A stretch of DNA of 64,000 nucleotides from Noviherbaspirillum aridicola (GCF_019656455.1 NZ_BPMK01000020.1:43299-107298); one strand, 5' to 3'; shown: positions 26,128-37,819, counted from the first letter of the stretch. Made by a program: numbers and translations. The notes: generated from the sequence alone by a model not told the origin.

Positions 26128-27087
26128 ATGGACACTCACATGACCCAGGACAAACTCAAGCGTTTCGGCTTCGTGTCGGGCAATTCGCCGATCATGGAAC
26201 GACTTTATGAACAAGTCGAACGAGTCGCCGCGACGGAAGCGACCGTGCTGCTCGTCGGCGAGAGCGGCACCGGCAAGGAAGTCATCGCCAATGCGATTCA
26301 CCAGGGCAGCCAGCGCAAGGACCAGGCGTTCGTCGCGGTCAACTGCGGCGCCATTCCCGCGCATCTGATCGAGGCGGCGCTCTTCGGTCACGAGAAAGGG
26401 AGTTTCACCGGCGCCTCGCGGCAGCACATCGGTTACTTCGAGCATGCATCGGGCGGCACCTTGTTCCTCGATGAAATCACCGAGATGCCGATCGACATGC
26501 AGGTCAAGCTGCTGCGCGTGCTGGAGTCCGGCACGTTCGTGCGCGTCGGCGGCGACCACGAGATCAAGGTCGACGTGCGCCTCGTCGCCGCCACCAACCG
26601 CGACCTGGAGGGTGCGGTCAAGCAGGGCAGCCTGCGCGAAGACCTGATGTACCGGCTCGCGGTATTCCCGATCCGGATCCCCGCGCTGCGTGAGCGCGGA
26701 AGCGACATCGAATTCCTCGCCCAGCACTTCCTGCAGGAGCTCAATGAAAAGAGCGACGTGCAAAAGAACTTCTCGCGCGCATCGCTCGAAGTCATCCGCA
26801 CCTACTCCTGGCCCGGCAACGTGCGCGAGCTGAAGAACGTGGTGCAGCGCGCGTGGATACTCGGCGGCGACACGCTCAACATCGAGGATTGCATCACCGA
26901 CCAGTCGGCGAAGAAGCCGACCGTGCACGAGGGATATCTGAACTTCTCCGTCGGCACGCCGCTCGCGGACGCGCAGAAGGAGATCATCCTCGCCACGCTC
27001 AAGCACTACAGCGGAAACAAGCGCCTCACCGCGGAGGCGCTCGGCATCAGCCTCAAGACGCTCTACAACCGCCTCAAGGAATACTGA
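26128..27087 (+). CDS. Sigma-54-dependent activator lacking a receiver domain
   Basis: A 319-residue protein made only of the AAA+ sigma-54 activation domain (Walker A GESGTGKE 44-51; GSFTGA loop 91-96; FLDEITEMP Walker B) and a Fis-type helix-turn-helix ([21 protein letters not shown] at the C-terminus). With no sensory domain it resembles PspF-type activators, which are controlled by a partner protein or by expression level. Its AAA+ and HTH parts closely resemble those of the NtrC-type regulator at 23600, hinting at a local duplication and perhaps a shared DNA site. AAGG lies 4 bases before the ATG. Confidence 0.92.
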   Translation: MDTHMTQDKLKRFGFVSGNSPIMERLYEQVERVAATEATVLLVGESGTGKEVIANAIHQGSQRKDQAFVAVNCGAIPAHLIEAALFGHEKGSFTGASRQHIGYFEHASGGTLFLDEITEMPIDMQVKLLRVLESGTFVRVGGDHEIKVDVRLVAATNRDLEGAVKQGSLREDLMYRLAVFPIRIPALRERGSDIEFLAQHFLQELNEKSDVQKNFSRASLEVIRTYSWPGNVRELKNVVQRAWILGGDTLNIEDCITDQSAKKPTVHEGYLNFSVGTPLADAQKEIILATLKHYSGNKRLTAEALGISLKTLYNRLKEY

Positions 27088-27096
27088 TCTTCCCGC

Positions 27097-27963
27097 TCAG
27101 CCGTTGACGACATCGCCGCCGTTGGGATGCAGGACCTGTCCGCTCATGTAGGACGAGTCCTCGGAGGCAAGGAAGATGTAGCACGGCGCAATTTCGTCCG
27201 GTTGCCCTGCCCGGCCCAGCGGCGCCTGCTCGCCGAACGAGTCGACCTTGTCCTCGCTGAAGGATGCCGGGATCAGCGGCGTCCAGACCGGGCCGGGCGC
27301 GACGCCGTTCACCAGGATGCCCTTGGACACCAGCGCCTTCGCCAGCGAGCGTGTGAAGGCCACGATCGCACCCTTGGTGGAGGAGTAGTCGAGCAGTTGC
27401 GGACTGCCGCGATAGGCGGTGACGGAGGTGGTGTTGATGATGCGCGCGCCGGGCTTGAGATGCGGCATCGCGGCCTTCACGGTGAAAAACATCGAAAAGA
27501 TGTTGGTGCGGAAGGTCTTGACCAGCTGTTCCTCGCTGATGTCGGTGATGCTGTCCTGCGGATACTGCTGCGCGGCGTTGTTCACGAGGATGTCGAGCCG
27601 GCCGAACTTGGAGATCGCGGTATCGATCATGCGCCGGCAGAATTCCTCGCTGCCGATGTCGCCGGCGATGGTCACGCATTCCCGCCCCTCCGCCTCGATC
27701 AGGCGCTGGACTTCCTTCGCATCCTCATGCTCGTCGAGGTAGGCGACGACGACATTGGCACCCTCCTTGGCAAAGCCGATCGAGGCCGCGCGGCCGATGC
27801 CGCTGTCGCCCCCGGTCACCAGCGCGATCTTGCCCTGGAGTTTGCCGCTGCCCTTGTAGTTCTTCATTTCCGCCATCGGCCTGGGCGTCATCTGCTGCTC
27901 CGAGCCGGGCTGATGATCCTGGTGCTGCGGCGGTATATCCATCTTCTTGTCCTGGTCTGTCAT
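27097..27963 (-). CDS. SDR-family oxidoreductase (YghA/general-stress type)
   Basis: A 288-residue short-chain dehydrogenase with a 40-residue polar N-terminal extension rich in Gln and Pro (PPQHQDHQPGSEQQ), characteristic of the YghA/YhxD general-stress subgroup. The NAD(P) motif is TGGDSGIG, then NNAAQQ, the catalytic Ser in NTTSVTAY, and YSSTKGA with Tyr and Lys. The substrate is not known. The gene converges with the sigma-54 activator (10-base gap) and has the best -24 box in the window upstream (28036-28051), so it probably belongs to the same sigma-54 set. Confidence 0.9.
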   Translation of the reverse strand: MTDQDKKMDIPPQHQDHQPGSEQQMTPRPMAEMKNYKGSGKLQGKIALVTGGDSGIGRAASIGFAKEGANVVVAYLDEHEDAKEVQRLIEAEGRECVTIAGDIGSEEFCRRMIDTAISKFGRLDILVNNAAQQYPQDSITDISEEQLVKTFRTNIFSMFFTVKAAMPHLKPGARIINTTSVTAYRGSPQLLDYSSTKGAIVAFTRSLAKALVSKGILVNGVAPGPVWTPLIPASFSEDKVDSFGEQAPLGRAGQPDEIAPCYIFLASEDSSYMSGQVLHPNGGDVVNG

Positions 27964-28035
27964 GGTCTTCCTTTCCCATATGTTCGGTTGGCAAGGACGA
28001 CCGCGCCCGCGGGCGCGATCGGAAGCGCATGAATC

Positions 28036-28051
28036 AGCAGGTTCCGTGCCA
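28036..28051 (-). promoter_or_regulatory. Sigma-54 promoter candidate for the stress-type SDR gene
   Basis: The minus-strand sequence TGGCACGGAACCTGCT has a perfect 7 of 7 -24 box and 4 of 5 -12 box with exact spacing. Predicted start near 28025; leader about 60 bases. Confidence 0.75.
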
Positions 28052-28071
28052 TTGGGGCACGGTGGACGGGA

Positions 28072-29085
<1,014 letters not shown>

Positions 29086-29195
29086 AATAGGACGCTATTC
29101 TAACGGTTCGTCCCCGGTTCCTTCCCGGAACCGAAGACGGCATGAAGGGATGGCAGCAGCCGTCCCACAACATTCTCCACGAGGGAAATCACGAC

Positions 29196-30548
29196 ATGGC
29201 CGATACGCTCGACACCTCGCACTTCTGGATGCCCTTCACCGCCAACCGGCAGTACAAGAGCAGGCCCCGCCTGCTTGCCGCGGCTTCCGGCATGTACTAC
29301 ACCACCGATGACGGACGCAGGATACTCGACGGCACCGCCGGCCTCTGGTGCGTGAATGCCGGGCACTGTCATCCCAAGATCACCGCGGCCATCCAGCAGC
29401 AGGCCGCCACCATGGACTTCGCGCCGACCTTTCAGATGGGCCATCCGAAGGTCTTCGAGGCGGCGACCGCGCTGGCCCGCATGGCACCCGAAGGCCTGAA
29501 CCGCGTCTTCTTCTGCAACGACGGATCGGAGTCGGTCGATACCGCGCTGAAGATCGCGCTCGCCTATCACCGCGTGCGCGGCGACGGCCTGCGCACCCGC
29601 CTCATCGGGCGCGAGCGCGGCTACCACGGCGTCGGCTTCGGCGGTATCGCGGTCGGCGGCATCGCCGGCAACCGCAAGCACTTCGGACCCGCCGTGCCCG
29701 GCGTCGATCATCTGCGCCATCCGCTCGACATCGCGCGCAACGCCTATTCCCGGGGACTGCCCAAGCATGGCGCCGAACTGGCCGACGAATTCGAGCAGCG
29801 GCTGCTGGCCCTGCATGATCCGGCCACCGTCGCCGCGCTCATCGTCGAACCGATACAGGGCTCGACCGGCGTGATCCTGCCGCCCAAAGGCTACCTGCAG
29901 AAACTGCGCGCCATCTGCGACAAGTACGGCATCCTGCTGATCTTCGACGAAGTCATCACCGGCTTCGGCCGTCTCGGCGCCGCGTTCGCCGCCGACCACT
30001 TCGGCGTCGTGCCTGACATGATCACCTGCGCCAAGGGGCTGACCAACGCCGCCGTGCCGATGGGCGCGGTGATCGTCCGCCAGGACATCCACGACGCCTT
30101 CATGCAGGCGGCGCCGGAAGACACCATCGAGTTCTTCCACGGCTATACCTACACCGGCCATCCGCTGGCGTCGGCCGCCTGCGTCGCGACGCTCGAGGTC
30201 TACCGCGAGGAGGGCCTGTTCGACCGCGCCGCCGCGATGGCGCCCTACTTCGAGGAAGCCGCGCACAGCCTCAAGGGCCTGCCGTATGTGAAGGACATCC
30301 GCAACCTCGGCCTCGTCTGCGGCATCGAACTCGAGGGCGTGCCGGGCAAGCCGACCGCGCGCGCCTACGACGTCTTCCAGAAATGCTTCTGGGACAAGGG
30401 CGTGCTGATCCGCACCACCGGCGACATCATCGCGCTGTCGCCGCCGCTGATCATCGACAAGCTCCAGGTCGATCAGCTGTTCGCCGCGATCGCCGAAGTC
30501 CTCAAGACCCAGCAGGCGATTCCGCAGACCGACACCGTCGCTGCCTGA
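29196..30548 (+). CDS. Class-III PLP aminotransferase (omega-amino acid:pyruvate type)
   Basis: A 450-residue fold-type-I aminotransferase. FWMPFTANRQYKSRPRLL at the N-terminus is typical of beta-alanine/omega-amino-acid:pyruvate transaminases. VFFCNDGSESVDTALKIA binds the cofactor phosphate, LLIFDEVITGFGR holds the aspartate contacting the pyridine nitrogen, and Lys280 (TCAKGLTNAA) forms the Schiff base. It transfers an amino group from a terminal amine such as beta-alanine or a polyamine derivative to pyruvate. ATG 29196 is preferred to an in-frame ATG 54 bases earlier, as it has AGGGA upstream. It is a single-gene unit. Confidence 0.92.
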   Translation: MADTLDTSHFWMPFTANRQYKSRPRLLAAASGMYYTTDDGRRILDGTAGLWCVNAGHCHPKITAAIQQQAATMDFAPTFQMGHPKVFEAATALARMAPEGLNRVFFCNDGSESVDTALKIALAYHRVRGDGLRTRLIGRERGYHGVGFGGIAVGGIAGNRKHFGPAVPGVDHLRHPLDIARNAYSRGLPKHGAELADEFEQRLLALHDPATVAALIVEPIQGSTGVILPPKGYLQKLRAICDKYGILLIFDEVITGFGRLGAAFAADHFGVVPDMITCAKGLTNAAVPMGAVIVRQDIHDAFMQAAPEDTIEFFHGYTYTGHPLASAACVATLEVYREEGLFDRAAAMAPYFEEAAHSLKGLPYVKDIRNLGLVCGIELEGVPGKPTARAYDVFQKCFWDKGVLIRTTGDIIALSPPLIIDKLQVDQLFAAIAEVLKTQQAIPQTDTVAA

Positions 30549-30599
30549 TCCGCCCCGTCCGCCGCTGCCGCGCCACGCGCCGCAGCGGCTTTTCACTTC

Positions 30600-31505
30600 T
30601 CACTGCCCGGCGCGGACGCGCGTGCGCGGGCCCCGCATGGCGGCCAGTTCATTGAACACCAGCGCACCGATCACGACAGCGCCGCCGACCAGGGTCTCCC
30701 GGGCCGGCACTTCGCCTGCGCCCAGCCATGCCCACAACGGGCCGAGCAATACCTCGAGCAGGGCCAGCAGGGACACTTCCGGCGCCGTCAGGTGGCGGGT
30801 CGCGCGAACCATCAGCATGCACGGCAGGCCGAGCTGAAAGAAGCCGAGCACCGCGAGTATGCCCACGTCACGCAGCGAGGCTTGCAAGGGCCAGGCGAAC
30901 GGCAGCATCAGCAGCGCGGAAAACACGCTGCCGAGGAACACGGCGGGAATCAGGTCGACGCCGTGCCCGGCGCGCTTGATGGCGATCAGGTTGACGGCGG
31001 CCGCGAGCGGCACCGCGCACGCGATGAGCATGCCGGCCAGGTGCCTGCCCTCCACCCCGCCGATGCTGCTGACGAACATCCAGCAGATGCCGATGAAGGC
31101 CGCAAGTATCGCGATCCAGGTCCGTGCGGGAATCGCCTGCCGCAGCACGAGCCAGGCGAGGAAGGCAGTAAAGAGGGGCGACACGCTCATCACGATCAGC
31201 GTATTGGCCACGGTGGTCATGGTCAGCGCGATCATGAAAGCGACGAACATCATGCACCAGGACAGTCCGCTGACGATGCCCGCCGATCCGACGCCGCCGA
31301 GCACCGCCGCCGACTGTCGCCAGCCCTGTTGCCAGCACATCGCGGCGGCCACGAACAATGCGGAAAAGAAGCTGCGCCAGAATGTCACTTCAAAGCCGCG
31401 CGCGGCGTCGAGGTGCCGCGTGAGGACGCCGGCCATGCTCCACAAGGTGGGGGCGATCACCATCAGCAGCAGTGCGCGCCGGTGCGCGGTAAGTGGACCC
31501 GTCAT
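30600..31505 (-). CDS. EamA/DMT-family transporter
   Basis: A 301-residue inner-membrane protein with about ten hydrophobic helices in two EamA repeats, beginning ALLLMVIAPTLWSMAGVLTR. Family members export amino acids or other metabolites (drug/metabolite transporter superfamily). No substrate can be assigned. It lies alone on the minus strand, converging with the aminotransferase. Confidence 0.9.
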   Translation of the reverse strand: MTGPLTAHRRALLLMVIAPTLWSMAGVLTRHLDAARGFEVTFWRSFFSALFVAAAMCWQQGWRQSAAVLGGVGSAGIVSGLSWCMMFVAFMIALTMTTVANTLIVMSVSPLFTAFLAWLVLRQAIPARTWIAILAAFIGICWMFVSSIGGVEGRHLAGMLIACAVPLAAAVNLIAIKRAGHGVDLIPAVFLGSVFSALLMLPFAWPLQASLRDVGILAVLGFFQLGLPCMLMVRATRHLTAPEVSLLALLEVLLGPLWAWLGAGEVPARETLVGGAVVIGALVFNELAAMRGPRTRVRAGQ

Positions 31506-31522
31506 CGAAACCCGTTCGGAAA

Positions 31523-31560
31523 TTGAAAAGGCCCGGTCATCCTCTTCGGCTGACCGGGCC
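31523..31560 (-). terminator. Intrinsic terminator after typA
   Basis: GGCCCGGTCA and TGACCGGGCC form a perfect 10-bp stem; on the minus strand it is followed by TTTTCAATTT. It separates typA from the EamA transporter gene. Confidence 0.85.
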
Positions 31561-31594
31561 CGGCATTGTGATGCTTATCGAAAGCCGACCGGAC

Positions 31595-33430
31595 TTATGC
31601 CGCGTCGCGCGATGCACGCTTGCGCTCATGCTCCTTCAGGAAGCGCTTGCGCAGGCGGATGCTCTTGGGCGTGATTTCGACCAGCTCGTCGTCCTCGATG
31701 AACTCCACCGCGTACTCGAGCGTCAGCTGGATCGGCGGCACCAGGCGCACCGCTTCGTCGGTGCCCGAGGCGCGCACGTTGGTCAGCTGCTTGCCCTTGA
31801 CGGGGTTGACCACCAGGTCGTTGTCGCGCGAGTGGATGCCGATGATCATGCCCTCGTACACCGGGTCGTTGTGGCTGACGAACATGCGGCCGCGATCCTG
31901 CAGCTTCCACAGTGCGTAGGCGACCGCGGCGCCGTCTTCCTGCGAAATCAGCACGCCGTTGCGGCGACCGGCCAGTTCCGGCTTGTTCATGTCGACCGGC
32001 GCATAGTCGTCGAAGATGTGGCTCATGAGGCCGGTGCCGCGCGTCAGGGTCATGAACTCCGACTGGAAGCCGATCAGGCCGCGCGCCGGGATACGGTACT
32101 CCAGGCGAACCCGGCCCTTGCCGTCCGGCTCCATGTTCTGCAGGTCGCCGCGGCGGCGGCCGAGTTCTTCCATCACGCCGCCCTGGTGCTGTTCCTCGAC
32201 GTCCACGGTCAGCAGCTCATAGGGCTCGCACTTGACGCCGTCGATTTCCTTGAACACCACGCGCGGACGCGACACTGCCAGCTCGTAGCCTTCGCGACGC
32301 ATGTTCTCCAGCAGGATGGTCAGGTGCAGTTCGCCGCGGCCGGAGACTTCGAAGGTGGTTTCATCGCCGGTATCGGTGACGCGCAGCGCGACGTTCGACT
32401 TGAGTTCGCGCTCGAGGCGCTCGCGGATCTGGCGGCTGGTGACGAACTTGCCTTCGCGGCCGGCCAGCGGAGAGCTGTTGACCAGGAAGTTCATGGTCAG
32501 GGTCGGCTCGTCCACCTTCAGCATCGGCAGCGCTTCCACCGCATCGGGCGCGCATACCGTGCTGCCGATGTTCAGTTCTTCGATACCGTTGATCAGCACG
32601 ATGTCGCCGGCCTGCGCTTCATCGACCAGCACACGCTCCAGTCCCTTGAACTTCAGCACCTGGTTGATGCGCGCCTTGAGCGGCGTGGAGTCGGGACCGT
32701 TCATCACGACCACGTCCTGCAGGGCCTTCACGCGGCCGCGCTTGATACGGCCGATGCCGATCTTGCCGACGTAGGAGGAATAATCGAGCGAGGAGATCTG
32801 CAGCTGCAGCGGACCGTCCGGATCGTCGTCGCGCACCGGCACGTGCTCGAGCACGGCGTCGAACAGCGGCTTCATCGTGCCTTCGCGCATGTTCGGGTCG
32901 AGGCTGGCGTAGCCGTTGAGCGCGGATGCGTAGACGACCGGGAAGTCGAGCTGCTCTTCGGTCGCGCCGAGCTTGTCGAACAGTTCGAAGGTGGCGTTGA
33001 TCACCCAGTCCGGACGCGCGCCGGGACGGTCGATCTTGTTGACCACGACGATGGGCTTGAGACCCAGGCCGAGCGCCTTGCGGGTCACGAAGCGGGTCTG
33101 CGGCATCGGGCCTTCCACCGCGTCCACCAGCAGCAGCACCGAGTCCACCATCGACAGCACGCGCTCCACCTCGCCGCCGAAGTCGGCGTGGCCGGGGGTA
33201 TCGACGATGTTGATGTGGGTGCCTTCGTACTCGACCGCGCAGTTCTTCGCCAGGATCGTGATGCCGCGTTCCTTTTCGAGGTCGTTGGAGTCCATCACGC
33301 GATTGTCGACCTGCTGATTCTCGCGGAAGGTGCCGGACTGGCGCAGCAGCTGGTCAACCAGGGTGGTCTTGCCGTGGTCGACGTGAGCAATGATGGCGAT
33401 GTTGCGCAATGCGCGTTTGGTGTTTGACAT
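31595..33430 (-). CDS. typA: Translational GTPase TypA/BipA
   Basis: A 611-residue ribosome-associated GTPase involved in late 50S assembly and stress adaptation. The N-terminus [19 protein letters not shown] carries the P loop. [17 protein letters not shown] is G3 and [14 protein letters not shown] is G4. The EF-G-like C-terminal domains are complete, ending in RKRASRDAA. The chosen ATG gives the normal family length; an in-frame ATG 54 bases upstream is rejected. Confidence 0.97.
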   Translation of the reverse strand: MSNTKRALRNIAIIAHVDHGKTTLVDQLLRQSGTFRENQQVDNRVMDSNDLEKERGITILAKNCAVEYEGTHINIVDTPGHADFGGEVERVLSMVDSVLLLVDAVEGPMPQTRFVTRKALGLGLKPIVVVNKIDRPGARPDWVINATFELFDKLGATEEQLDFPVVYASALNGYASLDPNMREGTMKPLFDAVLEHVPVRDDDPDGPLQLQISSLDYSSYVGKIGIGRIKRGRVKALQDVVVMNGPDSTPLKARINQVLKFKGLERVLVDEAQAGDIVLINGIEELNIGSTVCAPDAVEALPMLKVDEPTLTMNFLVNSSPLAGREGKFVTSRQIRERLERELKSNVALRVTDTGDETTFEVSGRGELHLTILLENMRREGYELAVSRPRVVFKEIDGVKCEPYELLTVDVEEQHQGGVMEELGRRRGDLQNMEPDGKGRVRLEYRIPARGLIGFQSEFMTLTRGTGLMSHIFDDYAPVDMNKPELAGRRNGVLISQEDGAAVAYALWKLQDRGRMFVSHNDPVYEGMIIGIHSRDNDLVVNPVKGKQLTNVRASGTDEAVRLVPPIQLTLEYAVEFIEDDELVEITPKSIRLRKRFLKEHERKRASRDAA

Positions 33431-33526
33431 GGTGCCCTGGTGCGTGATTCGGGAAACCCGGGAGTATAGCATGCTGCGTCGCAAGAACCGGGTGAAAGCG
33501 CTGAAATTTCAAAGAGTTGCGCGTCG

Positions 33527-34465
33527 TTAAACCGGCGGCGCGGTGGCCACCAGCCGCTCCGGCGCCAGCACGCCGAATTCGCTCAGCTGCGCGGTGCCGA
33601 GCAGACTGCTGTCGCTTGCTCGATAGACACGCACCCGCCCCGGGAGCGCCGGGCAGGCAACGCCGTCCTTGCGCAAAGGCAGGCGCTGCCCCTGCAGGAA
33701 GCGGGCGGCCAGCGCATCGCCGAGCTCGACCGGCGCGAAGGTGGACAGCAATGCATCGACCGGGGCCAGGCACTGCGTGCGCCTGTCGGCGTCCACCGCT
33801 TCCAGCGCCTCGATGCTCAGCGCGCCATCGAGCGTCAGGGCGCCGACGCCGGTGCGGCGCAAGGCATTCAGATGCGCACCGCACCCCAGCCGGGCGCCGA
33901 TGTCTTCGCCGAGCACGCGCACGTAGGTGCCCTTGCTGCACCTGACGCGTATGCGCAGGAACGGTGCCTCATAGGACAGCAATTCAAGCAGGTGAATCGT
34001 GACGCGTCTCGCCTCGCGCTCCAGCGTCACGCCGGCGCGCGCGTACTCGTACAGCGGCTTGCCGTCGCGCTTGAGCGCCGAATACATCGGCGGCACCTGG
34101 TCGATCTCGCCGCGAAACACCGCCAGCGCCTGCTCGATCCGTGCGATATCCACATCGACCGGGCACCGTTGCAGCACTTCACCTTCGGTATCGCCGGTGG
34201 CCGTCGTCACGCCGAGATGCACGGTCGCCTCGTAGGTCTTGTCGGCTTCGAGCAGATCCTGCGAAAACTTGGTCGCTTCGCCGAAGCAGAGCGGCAACAG
34301 GCCGGTGGCGAACGGATCGAGCGTGCCGGTGTGACCGGCCTTTTGCGCATTGAGCAGGCGCTTGGCCCGGATCAGCACGTCATTGCTGGACTGGCCGGCA
34401 TGCTTGTCGACCAGCAGCACGCCGTGCACGGGCACGCGGGTTTTCTTGAGGGGAGCTTGCGCCAT
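33527..34465 (-). CDS. truB: tRNA pseudouridine-55 synthase
   Basis: A 312-residue enzyme making pseudouridine 55 in the T-loop of tRNAs. It has HGVLLVDKHAGQSSND, the catalytic-Asp motif GHTGTLDPFATGLLP, and the PUA-like C-terminal region. It is the last gene of the rimP-nusA-infB-rbfA-truB unit. ATG 34465 fits the family length; the longer in-frame start is ignored. Confidence 0.96.
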   Translation of the reverse strand: MAQAPLKKTRVPVHGVLLVDKHAGQSSNDVLIRAKRLLNAQKAGHTGTLDPFATGLLPLCFGEATKFSQDLLEADKTYEATVHLGVTTATGDTEGEVLQRCPVDVDIARIEQALAVFRGEIDQVPPMYSALKRDGKPLYEYARAGVTLEREARRVTIHLLELLSYEAPFLRIRVRCSKGTYVRVLGEDIGARLGCGAHLNALRRTGVGALTLDGALSIEALEAVDADRRTQCLAPVDALLSTFAPVELGDALAARFLQGQRLPLRKDGVACPALPGRVRVYRASDSSLLGTAQLSEFGVLAPERLVATAPPV

Positions 34466-34502
34466 GGGAGGGTCAGCGGAATGCCGCGCATACGCGGCGG
34501 CG

Positions 34503-34892
34503 TCATTCCTGCTCGGAATCCTTGGCCCGGGTCGCATTCGCCTCGTCGATCAGCTTCGACAGCTGCATGCCGCGCGCGGTCGAAGTGTCGTGAATGAAAT
34601 GCAGTTCGGGAATGGTATGAATGGTCAGGCGACGGCCGAGCTGGCCGCGTATGAATCCTGCCGCCTTGCGCAGACCGGTGAGCGTGTTCTGCACCGCCTC
34701 GTCATTGTCGACGAACGTGGTGAAGAATACCTTGGCATGCGCGTAGTCCGGCGTCACCTGCACTTCCGTGATGGTGATCATGCCGACCCGCGGATCCTTG
34801 AGTTCGTACGCGATGATTTCGGCGAGGTCGCGCTGAATCTGGTCGGCGACGCGTACGCCGCGGCCGGGAATGGATTTGCTGTGTTTAGCCAT
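34503..34892 (-). CDS. rbfA: 30S ribosome-binding factor A
   Basis: A 129-residue KH-like protein needed for 16S rRNA maturation and cold growth. The sequence [17 protein letters not shown] and [20 protein letters not shown] is typical. It lies between infB and truB, its usual place; the infB-rbfA gap holds a very stable hairpin (34923-34950). Confidence 0.96.
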   Translation of the reverse strand: MAKHSKSIPGRGVRVADQIQRDLAEIIAYELKDPRVGMITITEVQVTPDYAHAKVFFTTFVDNDEAVQNTLTGLRKAAGFIRGQLGRRLTIHTIPELHFIHDTSTARGMQLSKLIDEANATRAKDSEQE

Positions 34893-34922
34893 GATGGGTT
34901 CGCTGCATGGGTTGGAGTCCGC

Positions 34923-34950
34923 CCGCGGCCGGCGGTTTCGCCGGCCGCGG
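34923..34950. repeat. 12-bp GC hairpin between infB and rbfA
   Basis: CCGCGGCCGGCG and CGCCGGCCGCGG form a perfect 12-bp stem with a 4-base loop. No T-run follows, so it is more likely an RNA processing or stability element than a terminator. Confidence 0.7.
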
Positions 34951-34961
34951 ACGTCCCCGGA

Positions 34962-37775
34962 TTACAGCGTGCGGGCGACTTCCTGCACCTCGAAGACTTC
35001 GAGCTGGTCGCCTTCCTTGATGTCGTTGAAGTTCTTGAGCGACAGGCCGCACTCGAAGCCTGCCTTCACTTCCTTCACGTCATCCTTGAAGCGCTTGAGC
35101 GAATCGAGTTCGCCGGTCCAGAGCACGACGTTGTCGCGCAGCAGGCGTACCGAGGCGCCGCGGCGGACCAGGCCGTCGAGCACGTAGCAGCCGGCGATCG
35201 AGCCCACCTTGCTGACGTGGAAGACCTGGCGGATTTCGACCAGGCCGAGCGCGGCTTCGCGCTTCTCCGGCGCCAGCATGCCCGACATGGCCGCCTTGAT
35301 CTCGTCCACCGCATCGTAAATGATGTTGTAGTAGCGGATGTCGATGCCGCTGGTTTCGGCGAGCTTGCGTGCGGACGCATCGGCGCGGACGTTGAAGCCG
35401 ATGATGACGGCCTTCGACGCCACCGCGAGGTTGACGTCCGACTCGCTGATGCCGCCCACCGCCGCGTGCACGACCTGCACCCGCACTTCGTTGGTGGAGA
35501 GCTTCTGCATCGCATGCACGATCGCTTCCTGCGAACCCTGGACGTCGGCCTTGATGATCAGCGGCAGGTTCTTCACCTCGCCCTCGCCCATCTGTTCGAA
35601 CATGTTTTCCAGCTTCGCCGCCTGCTGCTTGGCCAGCTTGACGTCGCGGAACTTGCCCTGCCTGAACAGCGCAATCTCGCGTGCCTTGCGCTCGTCGGCC
35701 ATGACCATGACTTCCTCGCCGGCGGCCGGCACCTCGGTCAGACCCTGGATTTCCACCGGAATCGACGGGCCCGCGGTGGCGATGGTCTTGCCGTTCTCGT
35801 CCAGCATGGCGCGCACGCGGCCGTAGGACGAGCCTGCGAGCACCACGTCGCCGCGCTTGAGCGTACCCGACTGCACCAGCACCGTCGCGACAGGACCGCG
35901 GCCCTTGTCGAGCTTGGCTTCGATGACCAGGCCTTTGGCCAGCGTATCCACCGGCGCGCGCAGCTCCAGCACTTCAGCCTGCAGCAGCACGTTCTCGAGC
36001 AGATCGTCGATGCCCTGGCCGGTCTTGGCCGAGACTTCGATGAAAGGCGAGTCGCCGCCGTACTCTTCCGGCACGACCTGTTCGGCCACCAGTTCCTGCT
36101 TGACGCGGTCCGGGTTGGCGCCCTGCTTGTCGATCTTGTTGATCGCCACGACGATGGGCACGCCGGCCGCCTTCGCGTGGGCGATCGCTTCCTTCGTCTG
36201 GGGCATCACGCCGTCGTCGGCCGCCACCACCAGGATGACGATGTCGGTCGCCTTGGCGCCGCGGGCACGCATCGCGGTAAACGCTTCGTGGCCCGGGGTG
36301 TCGAGGAAGGTGATGATGCCGCGCGGCGTTTCGACGTGATAGGCGCCGATGTGCTGCGTGATGCCGCCGGCCTCGCCCGCCGCCACCTTGGCGCGTCGGA
36401 TCGAATCCAGCAGCGAGGTCTTGCCGTGGTCGACGTGACCCATGACAGTGACCACCGGGGCGCGCGGCAGCAGTTCCGCGTCGGCGTGCTCGCCGGTTTC
36501 CTCCAGCATGGCCTCCGGATCGTCGAGCTTGGCGGCCAGCGCCTTGTGGCCCATTTCCTCGACCACGATCATCGCGGTTTCCTGATCCAGGACCTGGTTG
36601 ATCGTGACCATCTGGCCCAGCTTCATCAGCTGCTTGATCACTTCCGAAGCCTTCACCGCCATCTTGTGCGCCAGTTCGGCCACCGTGATGGTTTCCGGAA
36701 CATGCACATCGCGCACGATGGCTTCCGTCGGCACCTGGAAGTTGGATTCGCGCTGATCGTCATGGCCGTGCGAGCGACGGCCCTTCGGACCGCCGCGCCA
36801 GCCGTCGCGGCCGCCCGGCGCGGGCGTCGCGCCACGCGTCTTGAGGCCGGCGCCGCGCTTCTTGGCGTCGTCCTGCCAGGTCGACGACACATTGGCCGAC
36901 TTGATCGATTTCTTGTCGCCGGTGACGGGCTTCTTGTCGCCGGGCTTGTCGCCCGGCTTCTTGTCGGCCGGCTTGTGCAGCGTGCCTTCGGCGGCCTTGG
37001 CCGCCGGCGCAGGCGCGGGAGCCGGTTCCGGCGCCTTCATCACCTTGCGCGGCTGGCTCATCATCGCCTTGATCTGCGCCACTTCCTCGGCGACCGCACG
37101 GCGTGCGCGCTCGGTCGCAGCCGCGCGTTCGGCGGCGGCGCGCGCCTCTTCCTCCGAGGCCTTCTTCTTGGCTTCGTCGGCGGCGCGGCGACGCTCCTCC
37201 TCGGCGGCGCTCACCTGTTCCTTTTCGATGCGGGCAGCCTGCTCGGCCGCGGCCCTGGCGGCGGCGGCACGTTCGGCTTCCTCGGCTTCGCGCATGGCCT
37301 TGGCCTGGGCTTCCTTCTCGGCTTCGAGGCGGGCAAGCCGTTCCTGCTTCTCGCGCAGTTCCGCCTCCTGGCGCGCCAGCAGTTCTGCCTGGCGGCGGGC
37401 TTCCTCCGCGCGACGCTCGAGCTCGGCTTCATCGACTACCGGCGCCGGCGTCGTTTCCTCGGCCGTCGGCTCGTCCCGCTTGATGAAGGTGCGCTTCTTG
37501 CGCACTTCCACCTGGATGGTGCGCGACTTGCCAGTGGCGTCGGCCTGCTTGATCTCCGTCGTTTCCTTGCGTGTCAGCGTGATCTTCCGCTTTTCGCCGT
37601 CCGGCGCAGCGCCGTGGGAGCGGCGAAGATGATTCAGCAGTTTGTCCTTATCTTCCTTGGACAAGGGGTCGGACGCCGAACTTTTTTCGACGCCGGCAGC
37701 GCGCAATTGCGTCAGCAGCAGATCTGCTGGCATCTTCAGTTCGGTGGCAAATTGAGCTACGTTGTTACTCGCCAT
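34962..37775 (-). CDS. infB: Translation initiation factor IF-2
   Basis: A 937-residue GTPase that places initiator tRNA on the 30S subunit. The N-terminal region has the IF2 domain ([19 protein letters not shown]) and a long Lys/Glu/Ala-rich segment (about 100-300). The G domain shows [28 protein letters not shown] and AINKIDKQ. The C-terminal domains are complete. It follows nusA by 44 bases in the conserved operon. The long charged region generates large spurious open frames on the opposite strand. Confidence 0.98.
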   Translation of the reverse strand: MASNNVAQFATELKMPADLLLTQLRAAGVEKSSASDPLSKEDKDKLLNHLRRSHGAAPDGEKRKITLTRKETTEIKQADATGKSRTIQVEVRKKRTFIKRDEPTAEETTPAPVVDEAELERRAEEARRQAELLARQEAELREKQERLARLEAEKEAQAKAMREAEEAERAAAARAAAEQAARIEKEQVSAAEEERRRAADEAKKKASEEEARAAAERAAATERARRAVAEEVAQIKAMMSQPRKVMKAPEPAPAPAPAAKAAEGTLHKPADKKPGDKPGDKKPVTGDKKSIKSANVSSTWQDDAKKRGAGLKTRGATPAPGGRDGWRGGPKGRRSHGHDDQRESNFQVPTEAIVRDVHVPETITVAELAHKMAVKASEVIKQLMKLGQMVTINQVLDQETAMIVVEEMGHKALAAKLDDPEAMLEETGEHADAELLPRAPVVTVMGHVDHGKTSLLDSIRRAKVAAGEAGGITQHIGAYHVETPRGIITFLDTPGHEAFTAMRARGAKATDIVILVVAADDGVMPQTKEAIAHAKAAGVPIVVAINKIDKQGANPDRVKQELVAEQVVPEEYGGDSPFIEVSAKTGQGIDDLLENVLLQAEVLELRAPVDTLAKGLVIEAKLDKGRGPVATVLVQSGTLKRGDVVLAGSSYGRVRAMLDENGKTIATAGPSIPVEIQGLTEVPAAGEEVMVMADERKAREIALFRQGKFRDVKLAKQQAAKLENMFEQMGEGEVKNLPLIIKADVQGSQEAIVHAMQKLSTNEVRVQVVHAAVGGISESDVNLAVASKAVIIGFNVRADASARKLAETSGIDIRYYNIIYDAVDEIKAAMSGMLAPEKREAALGLVEIRQVFHVSKVGSIAGCYVLDGLVRRGASVRLLRDNVVLWTGELDSLKRFKDDVKEVKAGFECGLSLKNFNDIKEGDQLEVFEVQEVARTL

Positions 37776-37819
37776 TCAGTCCTCTTTTCTATGTGACACG
37801 ACGGATGTTGTTGCGCCGC

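Noticed and set aside
31493..33427. Long open frame antisense to typA
   Set aside because: High-GC shadow of typA; no recognisable protein.
34350..37796. Very long open frame antisense to infB (over 1100 codons)
   Set aside because: It mirrors the Lys/Glu/Ala codon bias of IF-2; the translation is Arg/Leu/His-rich without domains, while infB is unambiguous.
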